Positions 23,299 through 35,458 of a DNA stretch of 64,000 bases are shown here, piece after piece. The DNA comes from Topomyia yanbarensis. Lineage: Eukaryota > Arthropoda > Insecta > Diptera > Culicidae. Position numbers and translations under genes: made by a program. The number at the start of each line of letters is the position of its first letter. The first letter of the stretch is position 1. Under the pieces are notes generated by a model. It saw only the letters and a list, made by a program, of their open reading frames with translations. It searched no databases and was not told where the DNA came from. The DNA lies in the NCBI RefSeq assembly GCF_030247195.1, contig NC_080671.1, forward strand, positions 63,633,089 to 63,697,088, read 5' to 3'.

Positions 23299-26200
23299 TA
23301 GAGGTGTGCGCCGATGCATTTTTAATCGGCGGCGGCGTAAGCGACATTTTTGGCCGGCGGCGGCGGCGTTGGCGGCGTCACGCCGTTGGACCCTATCGGC
23401 GGCGGCGCGCCGGCGTGTGTCGGCGTGACGAATATTGACGCCTAGGTAACTAAAAAAAATTCTTAACAGTACAATTCTTTTCCCAAATTTTCGGTTGCTA
23501 TTGTAACAGACTTCACAGCACATACAAACAAACGTTACAGTTTGAAGAAAATCTAAAAAATCATCGCCCACGATGTACTAGCGACATCTGTTGAACACAT
23601 TGCACAAAATGTAATTCTCGCAACCATATCAATTTTTTTTTCAACTGATGCTCCAATAGTGACCACCCTGCTTGCCAAATGCAAGATAATAAATGAAAGG
23701 TGGAACTATTTTTACAGTTGTAAAATTTGAAGAACGAAATAGAAAAATTGGCGATGTCGCATACTACGACCTCGCATGAAATAATGATTGCAATGGACAA
23801 ATTTGAAGAATGCAGAGTAACGACTGTATTTCAATAACCCATAATAATTATTTATTGTTCTATATTTGGGAAATTAAGCAACGGTAAAACCTTTTTTGTT
23901 TTGTTTGAGGAAATTAATTGTTGTTGTCGTTTCATTGTTTTTTGTTTCTATTTAGTCATCTTTACCGTAAGCCCGGGGACAATTGACAGCTCCCATATAT
24001 TGAATTCATAAGCAAATTTTGGGGTGATTTGGTGATGTCATGGCGGCTCGAATGGAGCGAAATTTGAAAAAGGCGCATCCCATTTATTATTTTCCATATC
24101 TGTGGAAAATAATCAATTTAAGCATTTCTACCATTTCTTTTTGCTGCTAGAATTCTAATAAAACACAAATTCTATTCAAAACGAATGGTGGTGATGTACT
24201 TTCATTGGCCAAAATGTTTTTCATTTACATTTCTCGAGATAAACAGCACCAATGATTTAACGGTTTCAAACTTCACACAACAAGAAAACCAAAACATGTT
24301 TAGGAGGGAAGAGAGCCGGTTGTTAAAAACAACGACTTCCAGCTAAATATATAATAAGATTTATGTAACTTTGCTGACGGTTTTCAGTTAGGGATAAATT
24401 TATTCTCTAATAATAGTTTTCTTTATTAACATTTTGGAATAAGCTTTTTCTAAATGTTGTTCTAGCCGCATTGACGGCGTTCATAACATACGTAACGAAA
24501 CACGCTTTTCTCTTGAAACTTTTTCGTTTCGTTGTTCGTGGTACTCATACAGAGAAGGCATACTAGCGGCACCACCAAATCGGTGGTGCATATATGAAAC
24601 AAGAATTATCTGTCAAGTTGTCCCTGGGTTGTTTACCGTCGCTCTTTTAGAATCCCGCAGATATCAGGAACCCTAACACGAGGCGTTATTATTGGCATTA
24701 CTGCGCAGAAATGTCACTTTTAATGATCGTGGACACCTTTCAAGGTAGACACATTACTTCATTTTCCAGGCAGGTGTTTACTTTTACTTCTTGTAAGTAC
24801 AAAATCGCCAATGATAAGGAATACGATTCTCTGGCACTACATTTTCTTACAACGTACGGTCTGCTTCTATCTTGAGTGCAAAGTATGCTCGATTTGCTGG
24901 AATAATACAGATCTACACCCTGACGAAACCTAAATATACAGTTACTATCAATCATAATCATTCCACGACTTGACGTGTTAGCTCCTGTTAGGTCGAAACT
25001 GATCACTAAACAAGTCTGATAGAAAATGGTCTGAGCGTTCTCTAGTTTTTGTAGCACCTGCACCCCGCCAATTTCTCCAGCAGTTCCGGGGACCAACGAA
25101 TTCTAATCCATTGCATACATTCGATACACCGAATCAATTAAATTACTAACGTCCTGTTATGTGCTTACTCACCGATCGGCATCGTGTTGTAACTTAAGAA
25201 ATTGTTGTGAACAACTGCCACCTTGGACACTTCGACAAGAATGAATTTCACATTTCCTGCCCATATTGTTTGTTTTGGTTTGCATGAGATTAAAAAGACC
25301 GTAACGTTTTCGGGTGAGTGCGGAAACTAAGTAACGCAATTAGCTCTGTGTCAAAATCTCACTAACGCCACCGATTTGTAATTGAAATCGACCGTTTTTT
25401 CTACGAGTGATGAAAAGTTATACCGGGCCGGTGCAACTGACACTGAAAATCTTTCTTGAGTGGGGCTAGATCACACGATGAATAATTTATGAGACTAGAC
25501 ATCTTACCCTCTGCATCTCCACATCTGTGCACCAGCGTCGCGAAAAGTCAAGATCACTTTGCTCAACTATTCTTCGGGAAAAAAAAATTAAAATAGATGA
25601 CGATTCAATCAATTATAAATAAACCTCGTATTGAAAATAAATGTTGTGTTTTCACAAAACTAGTTCACGTAAAAAAAGACATTATACTGAAATGTTTAGT
25701 AGGTGGTTGTGTCTGAATATGTTTAATATTTTTATGATTCTAATTCATAACTCGATGAAATATTGATTTGTATTAACTTTATTGACTAAAACAGTCAAGA
25801 ATTGAACGACGTGCAACGATTTTCGTAAATTCTCGTCGTGTTATCGTGATATTTTAGTCTTGAGCTTACCGTTGGATTTTTTACATAGAGTCACGTGTCT
25901 TATAGTTTTCTAAATTGTTTCACGGACATGAATTGTGGCTAGGTAATGTATTTTGCTCAGTTTCATTTAATTCCGAACATTTCTCTGAATTTTAACAAAG
26001 GAATAATAGGGTTACAGGTCCTAGTAATGTCTTTGTATCTAATGCTCGTGCCTATGAGACTGGTTGCTAGCAGTTGTACACAATAGCTCACATAGAAATT
26101 TCAAAACCAAAAAGCAGAGCGAATAATCCATGAATGATAGTCTGAGTTCCTTGTAATTTTTTACGTAAGTATAATAAGATTATGTGGAAAATTAATTACT

Positions 26201-26791
26201 TCATGAATTACATCATGAACAGTTTCACGAGCTCGACAGGTGAATCGTGTGTAGCATATTAGGAATTAAAAATCAATGAATAATACACTGCGTTCCAGTG
26301 AAATTGATTACGTGCAAAGATTAGGATCAGGCACATAATCGTAAATTTCAGGCACATATATCTTGAAAGTGGAAGTTTTTTTTTAATTTGTGGACCATTT
26401 CACGCACACGAATGGTGATTTGAAACTTATATGCTCACAATCATAACCAGTTGACGAAGCAAGAATGGATCTTTGAATTATATAACGAGCGTCGTGTAAT
26501 GGTTTTCGAGAAAATATCAAGATTATTTTAATTTTGTAATCCAATTGACGACCAGTAATACCAAATAATGATCAAGATGTGATAAATCATCAATCAGTTA
26601 ACGTCGTATATTCGGCCCAAGGACAATGTTCTTAGATTTGTGGATAAAATTATGAGTCAACAATTTTAGAGTTCGCGAATTGTCGGCGCGGGAAAAATGC
26701 ATCGGCGGCGCGCCGCCGATCCACCGTTCGGCGCCGGCGTACGTTAAAAATTACCGGCGGCGGCGGCGTGGCGCGGCGGCGCACAGGTCTA
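23299..26791. mobile_element. 3.5-kb hAT-type DNA transposon (probably non-autonomous)
   Basis: It is bounded by perfect 8-bp target duplications. Termini are TAGAGGTGTGCGCCG (left) and, inverted, TAGACCTGTGCGCCG (right). Both lead into subterminal GGCGGCGGCG-rich segments (23,325-23,430 and 26,690-26,780) that stand out from the AT-rich surroundings. AGAGGTGT after the first base resembles Tol2/hobo-type hAT ends. No hAT transposase core was recognised. The interior contains a broken THAP-like frame (minus, about 25,264-24,960) and a long segment related to block A (about 25,580-26,690). P elements also make 8-bp duplications, but these termini look hAT-like. Confidence 0.85.
24740..25264 (-). 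pseudogene. THAP-like zinc-finger fragment with intron, broken
   Basis: On the minus strand an ATG at 25,264 opens a 92-nt exon beginning MGRKCEIHSCRS (a CxxxxC pair) and containing FLKLQHDADR. It ends at a good donor (CG|GTGAGT, donor at 25,172). A 70-nt intron ends in TTAG at 25,103. The spliced frame continues IRWSPELLEKL and then meets a stop near 25,050. One frame over, SDHFLSDLF (about 25,030-25,000) follows an Arg codon where the third Cys of a C2CH THAP finger would be expected. The order CxxxxC...W...(C)xxHF is that of a THAP domain, found in P-element-type transposases and some host regulators. The stop, shift and lost Cys make it a pseudogene. A 118-codon frame in the third phase (24,740-25,096) overlaps it. 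Confidence 0.4.
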
Positions 26792-26799
26792 CTTAAAAG
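26792..26799 (+). repeat. 8-bp target duplication of the hAT-type element, right
   Basis: CTTAAAAG, identical to 23,291-23,298. Confidence 0.9.
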
Positions 26800-26947
26800 C
26801 ACAGGATAAATGTAGTATATTTGGCAATTCTATACACATATAAAATGCTGATATAACGCATACAAGACTCATTACACTTTAAATCATGAAAGCATTATAT
26901 TTGCGTTTAGTGCTATCAGAAAGCAAATATAAAGCCAATACATTGCT

Positions 26948-26990
26948 GTTTTCCTCCTATTTCGTTGGAAGTCGCAGATGAACATTAGCT
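26948..26990 (+). mobile_element. 3' fragment of a Helitron-like element
   Basis: Matches the last part of the copies ending at 32,903 and 55,007: TTTTCCTCCTA, then TTCGTTGGAAGTCGCAG, then ATTAGC. Only this end is present. Confidence 0.5.
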
Positions 26991-27007
26991 TGTTCGATAT
27001 ATTTGTA

Positions 27008-27966
27008 GGGGAGTCCGGGGCTAGTTGGCGGTGTTTTCAGTTTTCATTTTTTACCGCTTTGATTTTAGTAGATCTTGCAAAATAGAACACGTTGCATGAA
27101 AGGGTAGACTGTTGGCAACATCTCTGAATTTTATTAAATTATTTGATACGTTGTCTTTATTTCTAGAGACAAGAATATGTGACGCGGAAAAGCTGCTAAC
27201 TTGGCCCAGCCTCGGGGTAAGTTGGCGGTATGTATGGGGTAAGTTGGCGGAGTGCCAGAAAATAAGCAATCCAATGGAAATACTATTACATAAGTGGTCC
27301 ATATGAAATGTGCCGATTGTCTTTTCAATAAAACTGTATAGTATTCGACACTTTTCATTATATTTCAGTCTCAATACCCCGCCATTTTGACTTCGACGCG
27401 TACTCCATATTCCAAAGCAAATTTTCGAAATTCTTCAGGCGATTGGCTCAAATAATTGTCCTCTGCGTTGACGAGAGACACAAGAAAAATTTTCTCTTAC
27501 TTTGAAGTGAATTCCAGAAATAAAAATATATGATGACTATTTTTGCACTATAAATAATACCGCCAACTTGCCCCGTGTGCGTTACCACCAACTTACCCCA
27601 ACCGCATATTTTATAAAAAAGGATTTAAAAAATTACTTTTGGGTATGAATAGGTATAACATCTATACGGATACTGAAAGCTCTTTTCACGCACTATCCAA
27701 AAGTATAATCGTTCCGGGAATAGATTGAAAACCACCTTAAATAACACAAAATGTTTAACATTAAGAAAATTTACAGAGTTTGCTCAAAAACACAATATCG
27801 CCCACAGCTTCTACAAAACATAATGTTTCACAACAAAAACACATTGGATAATGCGTTTCACATTACTTGAGGTACACAACGAGAGACAGCGCTTTATGTC
27901 TAATAGAAACGGAGAAAAGAGGGTTCCGCCAACTTACCCCAACCGCCAACTAGCCCCGGGCTACCC
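27008..27966. mobile_element. 959-bp TA-flanked MITE with reiterated TTGGCGG motifs
   Basis: Flanked by TA at 27,006-27,007 and 27,967-27,968. The left end is GGGGAGTCCGGGGCTAGTTG; the inverted right end starts GGGTAGCCCGGGGCTAGTTG. Internally the motif GGGGTAAGTTGGCGG occurs twice forward (27,215-27,251) and its complement several times near 27,560-27,600 and 27,930-27,955. Repeated motifs of this kind may be transposase-binding sites. TA target and structure fit a Tc1/mariner/pogo-type element; no transposase was seen. Confidence 0.8.
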
Positions 27967-28339
27967 TATTGTATTGTATTCAACACATCCAATACAGCCG
28001 GAGCAACAAAAGTAGCTTGTTTGCCGTGAAAGACGATGTAAAGTTCCTCAGTGTGCATTGTAGTTGCACAATATTTCGCACCTTGCAGCTAAATAAGCAA
28101 TCTACGAAAAAAGTTTCGAGTGTTCAAAGTCACCCCGACGATCAAAGTCATCCCGGTTTACGGTACTTGGTAAACTACGCTATGCATCCATGTTTCATAC
28201 GTGCAAGTACTGTTATCAGACGGCGAAAGATGCTAAATAGAATGCATAACGACCGAGAGCCTAATCCAAATGATAGTCTTCATTTTCAATACCTGAACCA
28301 CAAACGGTTACTGATTTTATGGTAGCTTTTCAGGATATA

Positions 28340-28705
28340 ATGATAACTGCAAAGGCAGCATTAGGCACCCCCAAATTAACTGCCACCACCATTGGCGAAG
28401 AAGTTAATACCAACGGTGGCGGATCTAACTAATGACCCGTAAGTGCGAAAGGCAAGGAAGAAGATTTGATCACGAGCATCAAAACAGCTTTAACAATGAT
28501 GACATTAACATAAACGACAAGGAAAATGTAAATGACCCCCCAGATGGAGCAAGCGAACAGACAAATGCTTCCCCGCCGTGAGAGGAACATTCAAGAACAT
28601 TTATTTTTATTTTTAACGTATTGTAAATATGCGTGGTTCCGTACAACCGCAATGGGCCACGCTTATTTAATGAGTTAAGTTAATAAAAATAACGACATCT
28701 TATTT
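28340..28705 (+). mobile_element. Probable 3' end of a non-LTR retrotransposon
   Basis: An open stretch ends FNNDDININDKENVNDPPDGA...SPP and a stop near 28,581. A short 3' UTR with TATTGTAAATATGCGTGG and GGGCCACGC follows, then an A-rich end TTAATAAAAATAACG. Such polar, Asn/Asp-rich tails and a GGCC-rich UTR are usual for I/Jockey-type elements. No RT is present. A preceding 118-codon frame (27,969-28,325) may belong to it but is not recognisable. Confidence 0.35.
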
Positions 28706-30607
28706 CATCTATCCGAAAAAGAAATTTAGTTAAAATAAATCACTTTTTTGGGGATCAATCACTCTAAACATAGGACCAAATAAAAGAGTCATACTTTCGA
28801 TTTTCGAACCGCTTGAACGTGAAGAATTAATCATAATAAAATCGCTAGTTTTCAAAAATTTCCATGTGACATCGAATATACACGAGATAAGTCAATCTGG
28901 TAGTATAGACAGATCTCAATGAACGATTTGGAAAATGAAATTTTGAAGCTTGGAAACGCATTTCTCGACATACGTGGAGTGTGGCGAAGTATTTCTCAAA
29001 TCAAACAGAATTTTTTTAATATGTTCTTTAAGGAAGCCACTAAGGATGGAAAACTTTCTGGTTGAATAGGGGAGGCACGTACCCTCCCGTGCCTCCCCCT
29101 GGAGTCGTCAGTGGTTTTCAGTAATATTTCAAGACAACGAACTTCACTTTTCATTTTTAACTGAAAACTGGCAGTACTGCTTCAACGGAATCCAATTTAT
29201 TCAATTGAAATAACATCCGTTCTACTGATACTACTATCAATTGTGAGTGTTCAAATGAAATATACCCGGTTATCAAGCTTACTAGTTTTTGTAACAAAAT
29301 CTTGTGGACACCAATAGTTATTGCTGTTTAAAATATAGGTGTTCTACAGACAAAATAAATGGCTATGAGTTAATGAACTAACTATTAAGGGTCATCGGCA
29401 AACAACATAACGCTAAAACTATTAAAATAAACTCTTAGCGTCTTCAGCGAAATTATTGGCAAAGGTAAACATTTTAACATGACCGAAGATACGACATTTA
29501 TAAATTCTTATGAAGACGTCATTGACCCTAGTTGGAATAATCAGTCGATCGCACAATTTTGGTAAAAATACCACATAACATCTTCCCCAAATGGTCTACT
29601 ATGAATGATTTGTGCGAATGAATCAATCAGTATGAGGTATGTGTATCAGTATGTCGGCAGTTATTTTATGTGTATGTAAACAACCCCTGCTATACCTAAC
29701 CTCACGAACCTGGGGCAAAAACCTACAATTTGAAATTAAATAACAGCCGTTTGCTTTCGAAACATGTGAACGCTCAGTAGAGTTTCATGCAAGGTCCCAA
29801 TTTTTAGCGCACTAATGACAATATCAAGCATTATAATTTTGCATGTCTTTGAGTTACTAACACGACATAACCCTCGGTGATTATTCGGAAATTGTCAGCA
29901 AGCTAAGATCAGCCAAAACTATCATTTGGTTGTAACAATTTTGCTACATATGTATGCCAACAATATAATTTTAGAAATTGATTTTAGTCGAGTGTACTCG
30001 GAATTAGATGAAGCTTCTGGCAAAAATCGAACACTGTTGTTGGTTTAAAAGTTCGGTTAATTGTACTGTTTGAACTAGTTTTCATACAATTTTTTTTTTA
30101 AATATGATTAATTATATTGATTAATTCAAGACAAACTCACTTTGACAGAAAGTCTGTGCTACTGGCATCCAAACCCGACCAGAATGAAATAACAAGATTA
30201 TAACAGAATGAAATTTTCATAACAAATTGTGTTATAAATTAGGTTTCGTTGGTAGAAAATTATAACAAGTAACAACGCGAGATATAGTTTTGAAATCTTT
30301 TTGACATATGTTTCTGATCGGGAAGGCGAACAAACAGCTTCGTTCCGTTTGTGTTACCATTACGGTACAGGTGCTTTATGAACTTTGTGTAAAAAATTCC
30401 AGCGAAAGAAGCGTAAACGAATCATCTGAATGCCTTTTCGTCAAGCCATGTACGCCTATAAGAAAATGTGTTTTTACCCAATTCGAATGAATGTTTAAAT
30501 AGACTACCTATTTTTTACTTCAAAAAGACTCACTAGGTTTTCATCGATTATTATCTTTGGCTGAATACGATCACTACGCGCAGGTTATGAGAACCTCCTC
30601 CCGAATT
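28706..30607. other. Unassigned AT-rich sequence with a GC-rich hairpin
   Basis: No gene supported. 29,069-29,079 (GGGGAGGCACG) pairs perfectly with 29,088-29,098 around an 8-nt loop, the one strong local structure. Confidence 0.45.
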
Positions 30608-30720
30608 AGTTGTTATGGCATTTAGGTTTCGATGGCGATGTCTTAGTCGTGACACTAAGTTAGTGTCGGATTCTGATGAGACGAAGTCGAAACGCAAGAT
30701 CCATAACTAATTTAGTTATA
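30608..30720. repeat. Small fold-back remnant
   Basis: ATTAGTTGTTATGG...TTTCGA at the left pairs imperfectly with TCGAAACGCAAGATCCATAA at the right. A perfect inner stem GACACTA/TAGTGTC lies near 30,648-30,664. Probably a decayed MITE or LINE 3' structure. Confidence 0.4.
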
Positions 30721-32678
30721 AGTTTTTTTGTCCTTAACGCGCAAATGTGGCTTATAACAATTCTCCTTAGTGAAGAAAAAATAGTTTACCTGCACCTCTA
30801 CAAATTAGTTTAACTCACGCCCTCTTTGAAACAATCGAATAAACTGGATTCCTAATAAAATTGTATTGTCAATGGAGATAACTACAGATTAAAAATATTT
30901 GAAATGTCTGCTAGTGACGTGATATTGAATTTGCTTCATGTGTATCCAACTATGATATACTGTACCGTTACTTTAATTCCTCCATGACAACTTTCAACTT
31001 TAAGTTATATTTACTGTTTGTATACAATGTACGCTAAACTCAAATTCCATACGGTGTGCTAGGTGCACTTAATATTGATTGGTCTGAAAGCTGAATTCCA
31101 GTTATGCGTACAACAACATTCAACAACTATGCCCCTCAGCGTTGCGGTTAGCCATCGTCAATGTGCGCTTTCCATTCGGTCGAGGTCAAGAAGATGTACA
31201 CATAATTTCGCTCCGCCATCCCCATTCTGTCGAACCGGCCGGTCCTTCTCTGGCCGCGGTTATTGAACGAGAATGCAAGCGAGAAAACAATGCCAGTTAT
31301 GTCATGCAGCATCAAACATTGTTCAATAGGTACGGCCAAGACATCAGCTTAGGTCGGTACATACATACATACATATGTGCACAACCAAAAAAGACACAGG
31401 AGAACAGACCACGCGTGAAATTCAGCAATGCCTGACATGGCCAGCGAGAGCGTGATCTCGTGTTTTGGCGAAGTAGTTAACCATTAGAGGGAACCCATTC
31501 AATCACCTCCGTGCCATAACGAATGGTTGATTGTGATCCTCTGCTGTCAGTTTTCGCGCGGGCACGATTATGTCGTCGAATAGGACACAAGATAGAGCAG
31601 CATTCGGTGCGGTGGCACGGTGGTGACCTTGACTGCATTTACGGGTTGTGTGATCTGTTCGGTAATTATCACCTGTTACGACCATTTGGCTGGGTGCGAC
31701 CGTATATCCATAAAGTGAGACGTCACAGTGTCAGATGCGCGTAAAGAGCGAGACTTAAATTACGCAAAATGAGCTCATTAGCACAATTGAATTTTACAAT
31801 GATCTAATAAAGTTTTGTCGAATTGATGCTAATAGTTACGAAATGAATTTCAATACGGGTCAAAAATCACATAGTCTTTCCAGCGGCCTTGGTACGAAAT
31901 AAACCAACCAAATATGTAAATGAAAGTTACTATTTTTGGAAAGTGTGTCATTCCAGCTACTTGGACTATTTTGAATGACGTGCAACAACAAACGTTTTAT
32001 ATATTCCTTCACTCATTTTTTGTTTGCTTTTGCTTATGTTCTAAACCTAAATTTAAAATATTCTAAAGTTAAAAAATACTACTAATGGAACGATAAGGGG
32101 GTCACAAATCATGTCCTGAAAGCAAAAAATAAACACTCAGTTGTCATCATGCATTCGCGACTTTTATGACAATGAAATTCCAAAGATTTCAACATAAATT
32201 AAAAAAATAATAAAATAATAAAATACTGGGTTATTGTTTTTCGTTGGTAGTACCATAATTAAAATTTTACAGGAATCGTTTAAAATATGTTCATAGTCTT
32301 GTGAGATCTAAAACAAATACTCGGTCGCATTACTCTCCACTAAGCGGACCAAATTTGACAAAAAATCTGCTTACCATTCTGCAACGAAGCGCAATCGTTC
32401 ACCATGGTCTGGCACACAGTCCGCATTGTGTACGGAATTTTTCGACAGAGTTGGTCAGCTTACCACATTTACACACATTTAGATTAAAATAAACGAAGCA
32501 TATTATTTTGGTATTCACATGTAAATCTGAATATCAATTAGAGTAAACATGTTTTACCGTAGGAGCGACAGCGAGATTTAAGTAACATTTTAACGATATA
32601 TCAATCGAAGCCGCTTTTTCATACAAAATTCACATAAAATCCTTTCAAAAATCACGATCATAGCTAACGTTTTTCCAT
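30721..32678. other. Unassigned; GC-richer single-copy patch at 31,060-31,745
   Basis: The patch at 31,060-31,745 is less AT-rich than its surroundings and has overlapping open frames of 60-97 codons on both strands, none with a recognisable domain. It could be an unrecognised exon, 5' UTR or enhancer of a neighbouring gene. Nothing was seen in the remainder. Confidence 0.35.
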
Positions 32679-32903
32679 CTATCTATCTATTTATATATTT
32701 AAAAGTCAATGTTTGTATGTATGTGATTTATGGACTCCCAAACAGCATAACTTATTGCCATAAAACTTTGTACGTAATAGACAATTATTATGGAGCGTGT
32801 TTGTGTAGGGGAATTTCTAGCCACCAGATGGCACTTTGGAACAAATTGTGTTTTACTCGTATTTCGTTGAAAGTCGCAGCAACGCGCGATGGGTATTAGC
32901 TAG
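32679..32903 (+). mobile_element. Helitron-like non-autonomous element, copy 1
   Basis: It begins TCTATCTATCTATTTATATA and TTTGTATGTATGTGATTTAT after an A, and ends GCAACGCGCGATGGGTATTA followed by GCTAG before T. TC...CTAG ends between A and T with no target duplication are the Helitron hallmark. A second, diverged copy lies at 54,785-55,007, which confirms that this is a repeat. Confidence 0.6.
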
Positions 32904-32934
32904 TTTTATTTCCTTAACATCCTTTGCCACGAAA

Positions 32935-33397
32935 TTAACTTACTTGATCTTGTACCAGCAGAAAAACCATCGTTAGACTTCAGAAAGAGAAGTAAACGCT
33001 TTTGGAGGTATTCTTTCGAATAGTCCTGTTCATTAATCGTTCCGGTTATCACAAACGGGATACTCTGCTTTCCACACGAGCAAATTGCCTGCTATATCAT
33101 GTAGTTTTTTTGATAAACTTAGACATATCTTGCTTTCTAACTTCCTCAGAGACGTGGAACTCATGGCGGGCAGTGTAGAAATGAAATCCAGTAAGCTGCC
33201 AGTAATCGGCTTTTATATAAGTCTCTTCGTTCATAACGAAACAATGTTTTTGTATCTTGAACAAAAATTTTGCTTAAATACAGTTTGTTCGCCACGTCTC
33301 TCACTGATCTATTGGGATCCCTCTTGAAAGCTTCGACTACCCGCACTCCTTCACACGTAACTTTTATTTTTGGGATGTTTTCGGCTAAATCAGTCAT
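32935..33397 (-). pseudogene. Mariner-like transposase relic
   Basis: Two transposase pieces are read on the minus strand. 33,397-33,200 encodes the N-terminal helix-turn-helix region (VVEAFKRDPNRSVRDVANKL, then a short recognition-helix segment). About 33,180-32,940 encodes a later catalytic-domain segment with QDMSKFIKK and, in another frame, FVITGTINEQDYSKEYLQKR. The central part, including the first catalytic Asp, is deleted between them, and there are in-frame stops. The closest style is the Tc1/mariner superfamily. A 135-codon plus-strand frame (33,270-33,677) is partly antisense to this and is not believed. Confidence 0.65.
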
Positions 33398-33974
33398 AAA
33401 AATAATCGAAGACGACGTACTGTCTCTTTATCCGACAGTTTCAATGATTCCTGAACTACAATCCTTTCCATTAACTCCACCAAAAAAAAATGACCTGGCC
33501 AAAAACTTCGTACATCAAGTAAATAATTTTTCAACTAATCTAACATGCGATGAAAAGTCTCGCATCATAGATGAACCAACGAACCTATACAACTACCCAA
33601 AACGTCTTAGAAGAAGACTCATCAATCGGTTGTACGAACGCAGTATACCATTCAATCCAATGACGAAAATCTGCTAAAACTTGCCGTTCAATATCATACA
33701 TTCCTTTTCAATACGACACATACGACATGCACATAGAAACATCAAAACAGTAGGACAATTTTTTACAAAAATTAAGGATTCCATATCAGCTGATCACCAC
33801 AACAATATAACAAATGTTGGCAGCACCCTCTTAGATTTTAATGAAACTTTCTGTACATGAGAACTTTGTCACAAAAAGTCACTTTGCATCCTTTCTTTTT
33901 ACAAAAATGATCTAGACGGTTTTATGAAAAGGTCAAATTTCAACCATTCCGAATATACCAGTCAATCTAGATTG
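33398..33974. other. Unassigned AT-rich sequence
   Basis: No supported feature. Confidence 0.4.
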
Positions 33975-35450
33975 TAGTCTGTGAACACTGAACTCTGCAC
34001 TCTTCACGCTGGATTCTGGACACCGAGCTCTGGCCTCGATATTCTGTGCTCTGGACTCTAAACTATGGTCTCTGCGGTCTTTATTCTCGACTCTGGGCTC
34101 CAAACTCTAGACTCTAAAGTCTGAAGTCTGGACTCTGGAATCTGCACTCGGGACTCTGCATTCTGGACTCTTGGCTCTCCCTTCGGGACCCTGGATTCTG
34201 GGTTCTGGTCTCTGGACTATGGACACCGAACATTAGATTCTGGACTCTTCACTCTCATCGCTGGATGATGGACTCTTGGCACTGACCTCGAATTTCTGTA
34301 CTCTGGACTCTGAACCATGGGCTCTGGTATCTGGGTCTTTATTTCCCCCTCTGGAATCTGACCTCTACCGCTGGACTCTGGGCTCTGAGTTTGGGACACT
34401 GGGCTCACTATTTTGGGTTGAGGATTTTGGTCTCTGGGCTCTTAAGTCTGGTCTGAGGATTCTCGGCTCTGCACTCTGAGCTCTAGATTCTGGACTTTGA
34501 ACTCTGGTTGCTGCCCTCTTCACGCCGGTCTCTGGACTCTCGCCTCGAGATTCTGTGTTATGGACTCTGGATTCTGGTCTCTGGGCTCTGTGCTCTGGAG
34601 TCTAAACTCTTGCCTCAGTATTTTGGGTTAAGTACTTCGATCTCTGGACTCTTCTGGTCGCAGAGCTCTGGCTCTGGCCACAGTAATTTGGGTTGAGGAC
34701 TCCGGGCTCTGGACTCTGGACCCAGGATTCTCGACTCTGTTCTCTGCATTCTGAACTTTGGACTCTGCCTTCTAAACTCTGGATTCTGAGCTCTCGCCTC
34801 GAGATTCTGTGCTACGGATTCTGGACTGTAGACTGTGGTCTCTGAACTATGAACTCTGGGTCTGGATTCTGGACTTTGGACTCTGAACTGTGGACTCTAA
34901 ACTCGGGACTATACAATCTGCACTCGGGATTCTGGACTCCGGACTCTGGGCTCCTCTCCTCGGGACTCTGGGTTCTGATCGCTGGGGATATGGAATCTAA
35001 ACTCTGGATTATCGAATCTGATCTCTGGAATCTGGACTCTAAACTCTGGTCTCACTATTTTGGGTTAGGGGCTCTGAGCTCTGGATTATGTTCTGAGGAC
35101 TCTGGGATCAGTATTTTGGGATAAGAAATCTAGACTCTGGTTTCTGGTCTTTGGGCTCTGGACTCTAGGTTTTGGACTCTGGGCTCTGGCATCTGAACTC
35201 TTAACTCTGGGCTCGAACTCTGAGCTCTGAACTCTGCGCCCTGGACCTTGAACTCTGCTCTAGGGACTTTGGATTCTGGACTCTGAGCCTTGTCTTCGGA
35301 ACTCTGGGCGCTTTTGACTTCTGAACTCTGGATACTGGAATACTCACCTCAGTATTTTGGGTTAAGGACTCTCTTCGGGACTCTGGACTGTGAGCTATGG
35401 AGTCTGGGTTCTCTAATCGGGATTCTGGGTTTTGGTCTATGAACCCTGAA
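33975..35450. repeat. 1.5-kb degenerate array of 7-bp units (CTCTGGA)
   Basis: About 200 units of consensus CTCTGGA with variants such as CTCTGAA and CTCTGGG, phase-shifted by occasional indels and spiced with CACTATTTTGGGTT-like islands (for example near 34,408, 34,618, 34,685, 35,052, 35,111). The open frames within are artefacts. Confidence 0.95.
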
Positions 35451-35458
35451 TAAAAATA

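Noticed and set aside
23299..26791. P-element assignment for the 3.5-kb transposon
   Set aside because: 8-bp duplications and a THAP-like fragment would fit, but the TAGAGGTGTG termini and nTnnnnAn target fit hAT better, and the THAP piece is broken.
29069..29098. GC-rich hairpin as a bacterial-type terminator
   Set aside because: The context is eukaryotic and no T-run follows.
33270..33677. 135-codon plus-strand frame
   Set aside because: Its first third is antisense to the mariner-like helix-turn-helix, and the rest has no recognisable domain.
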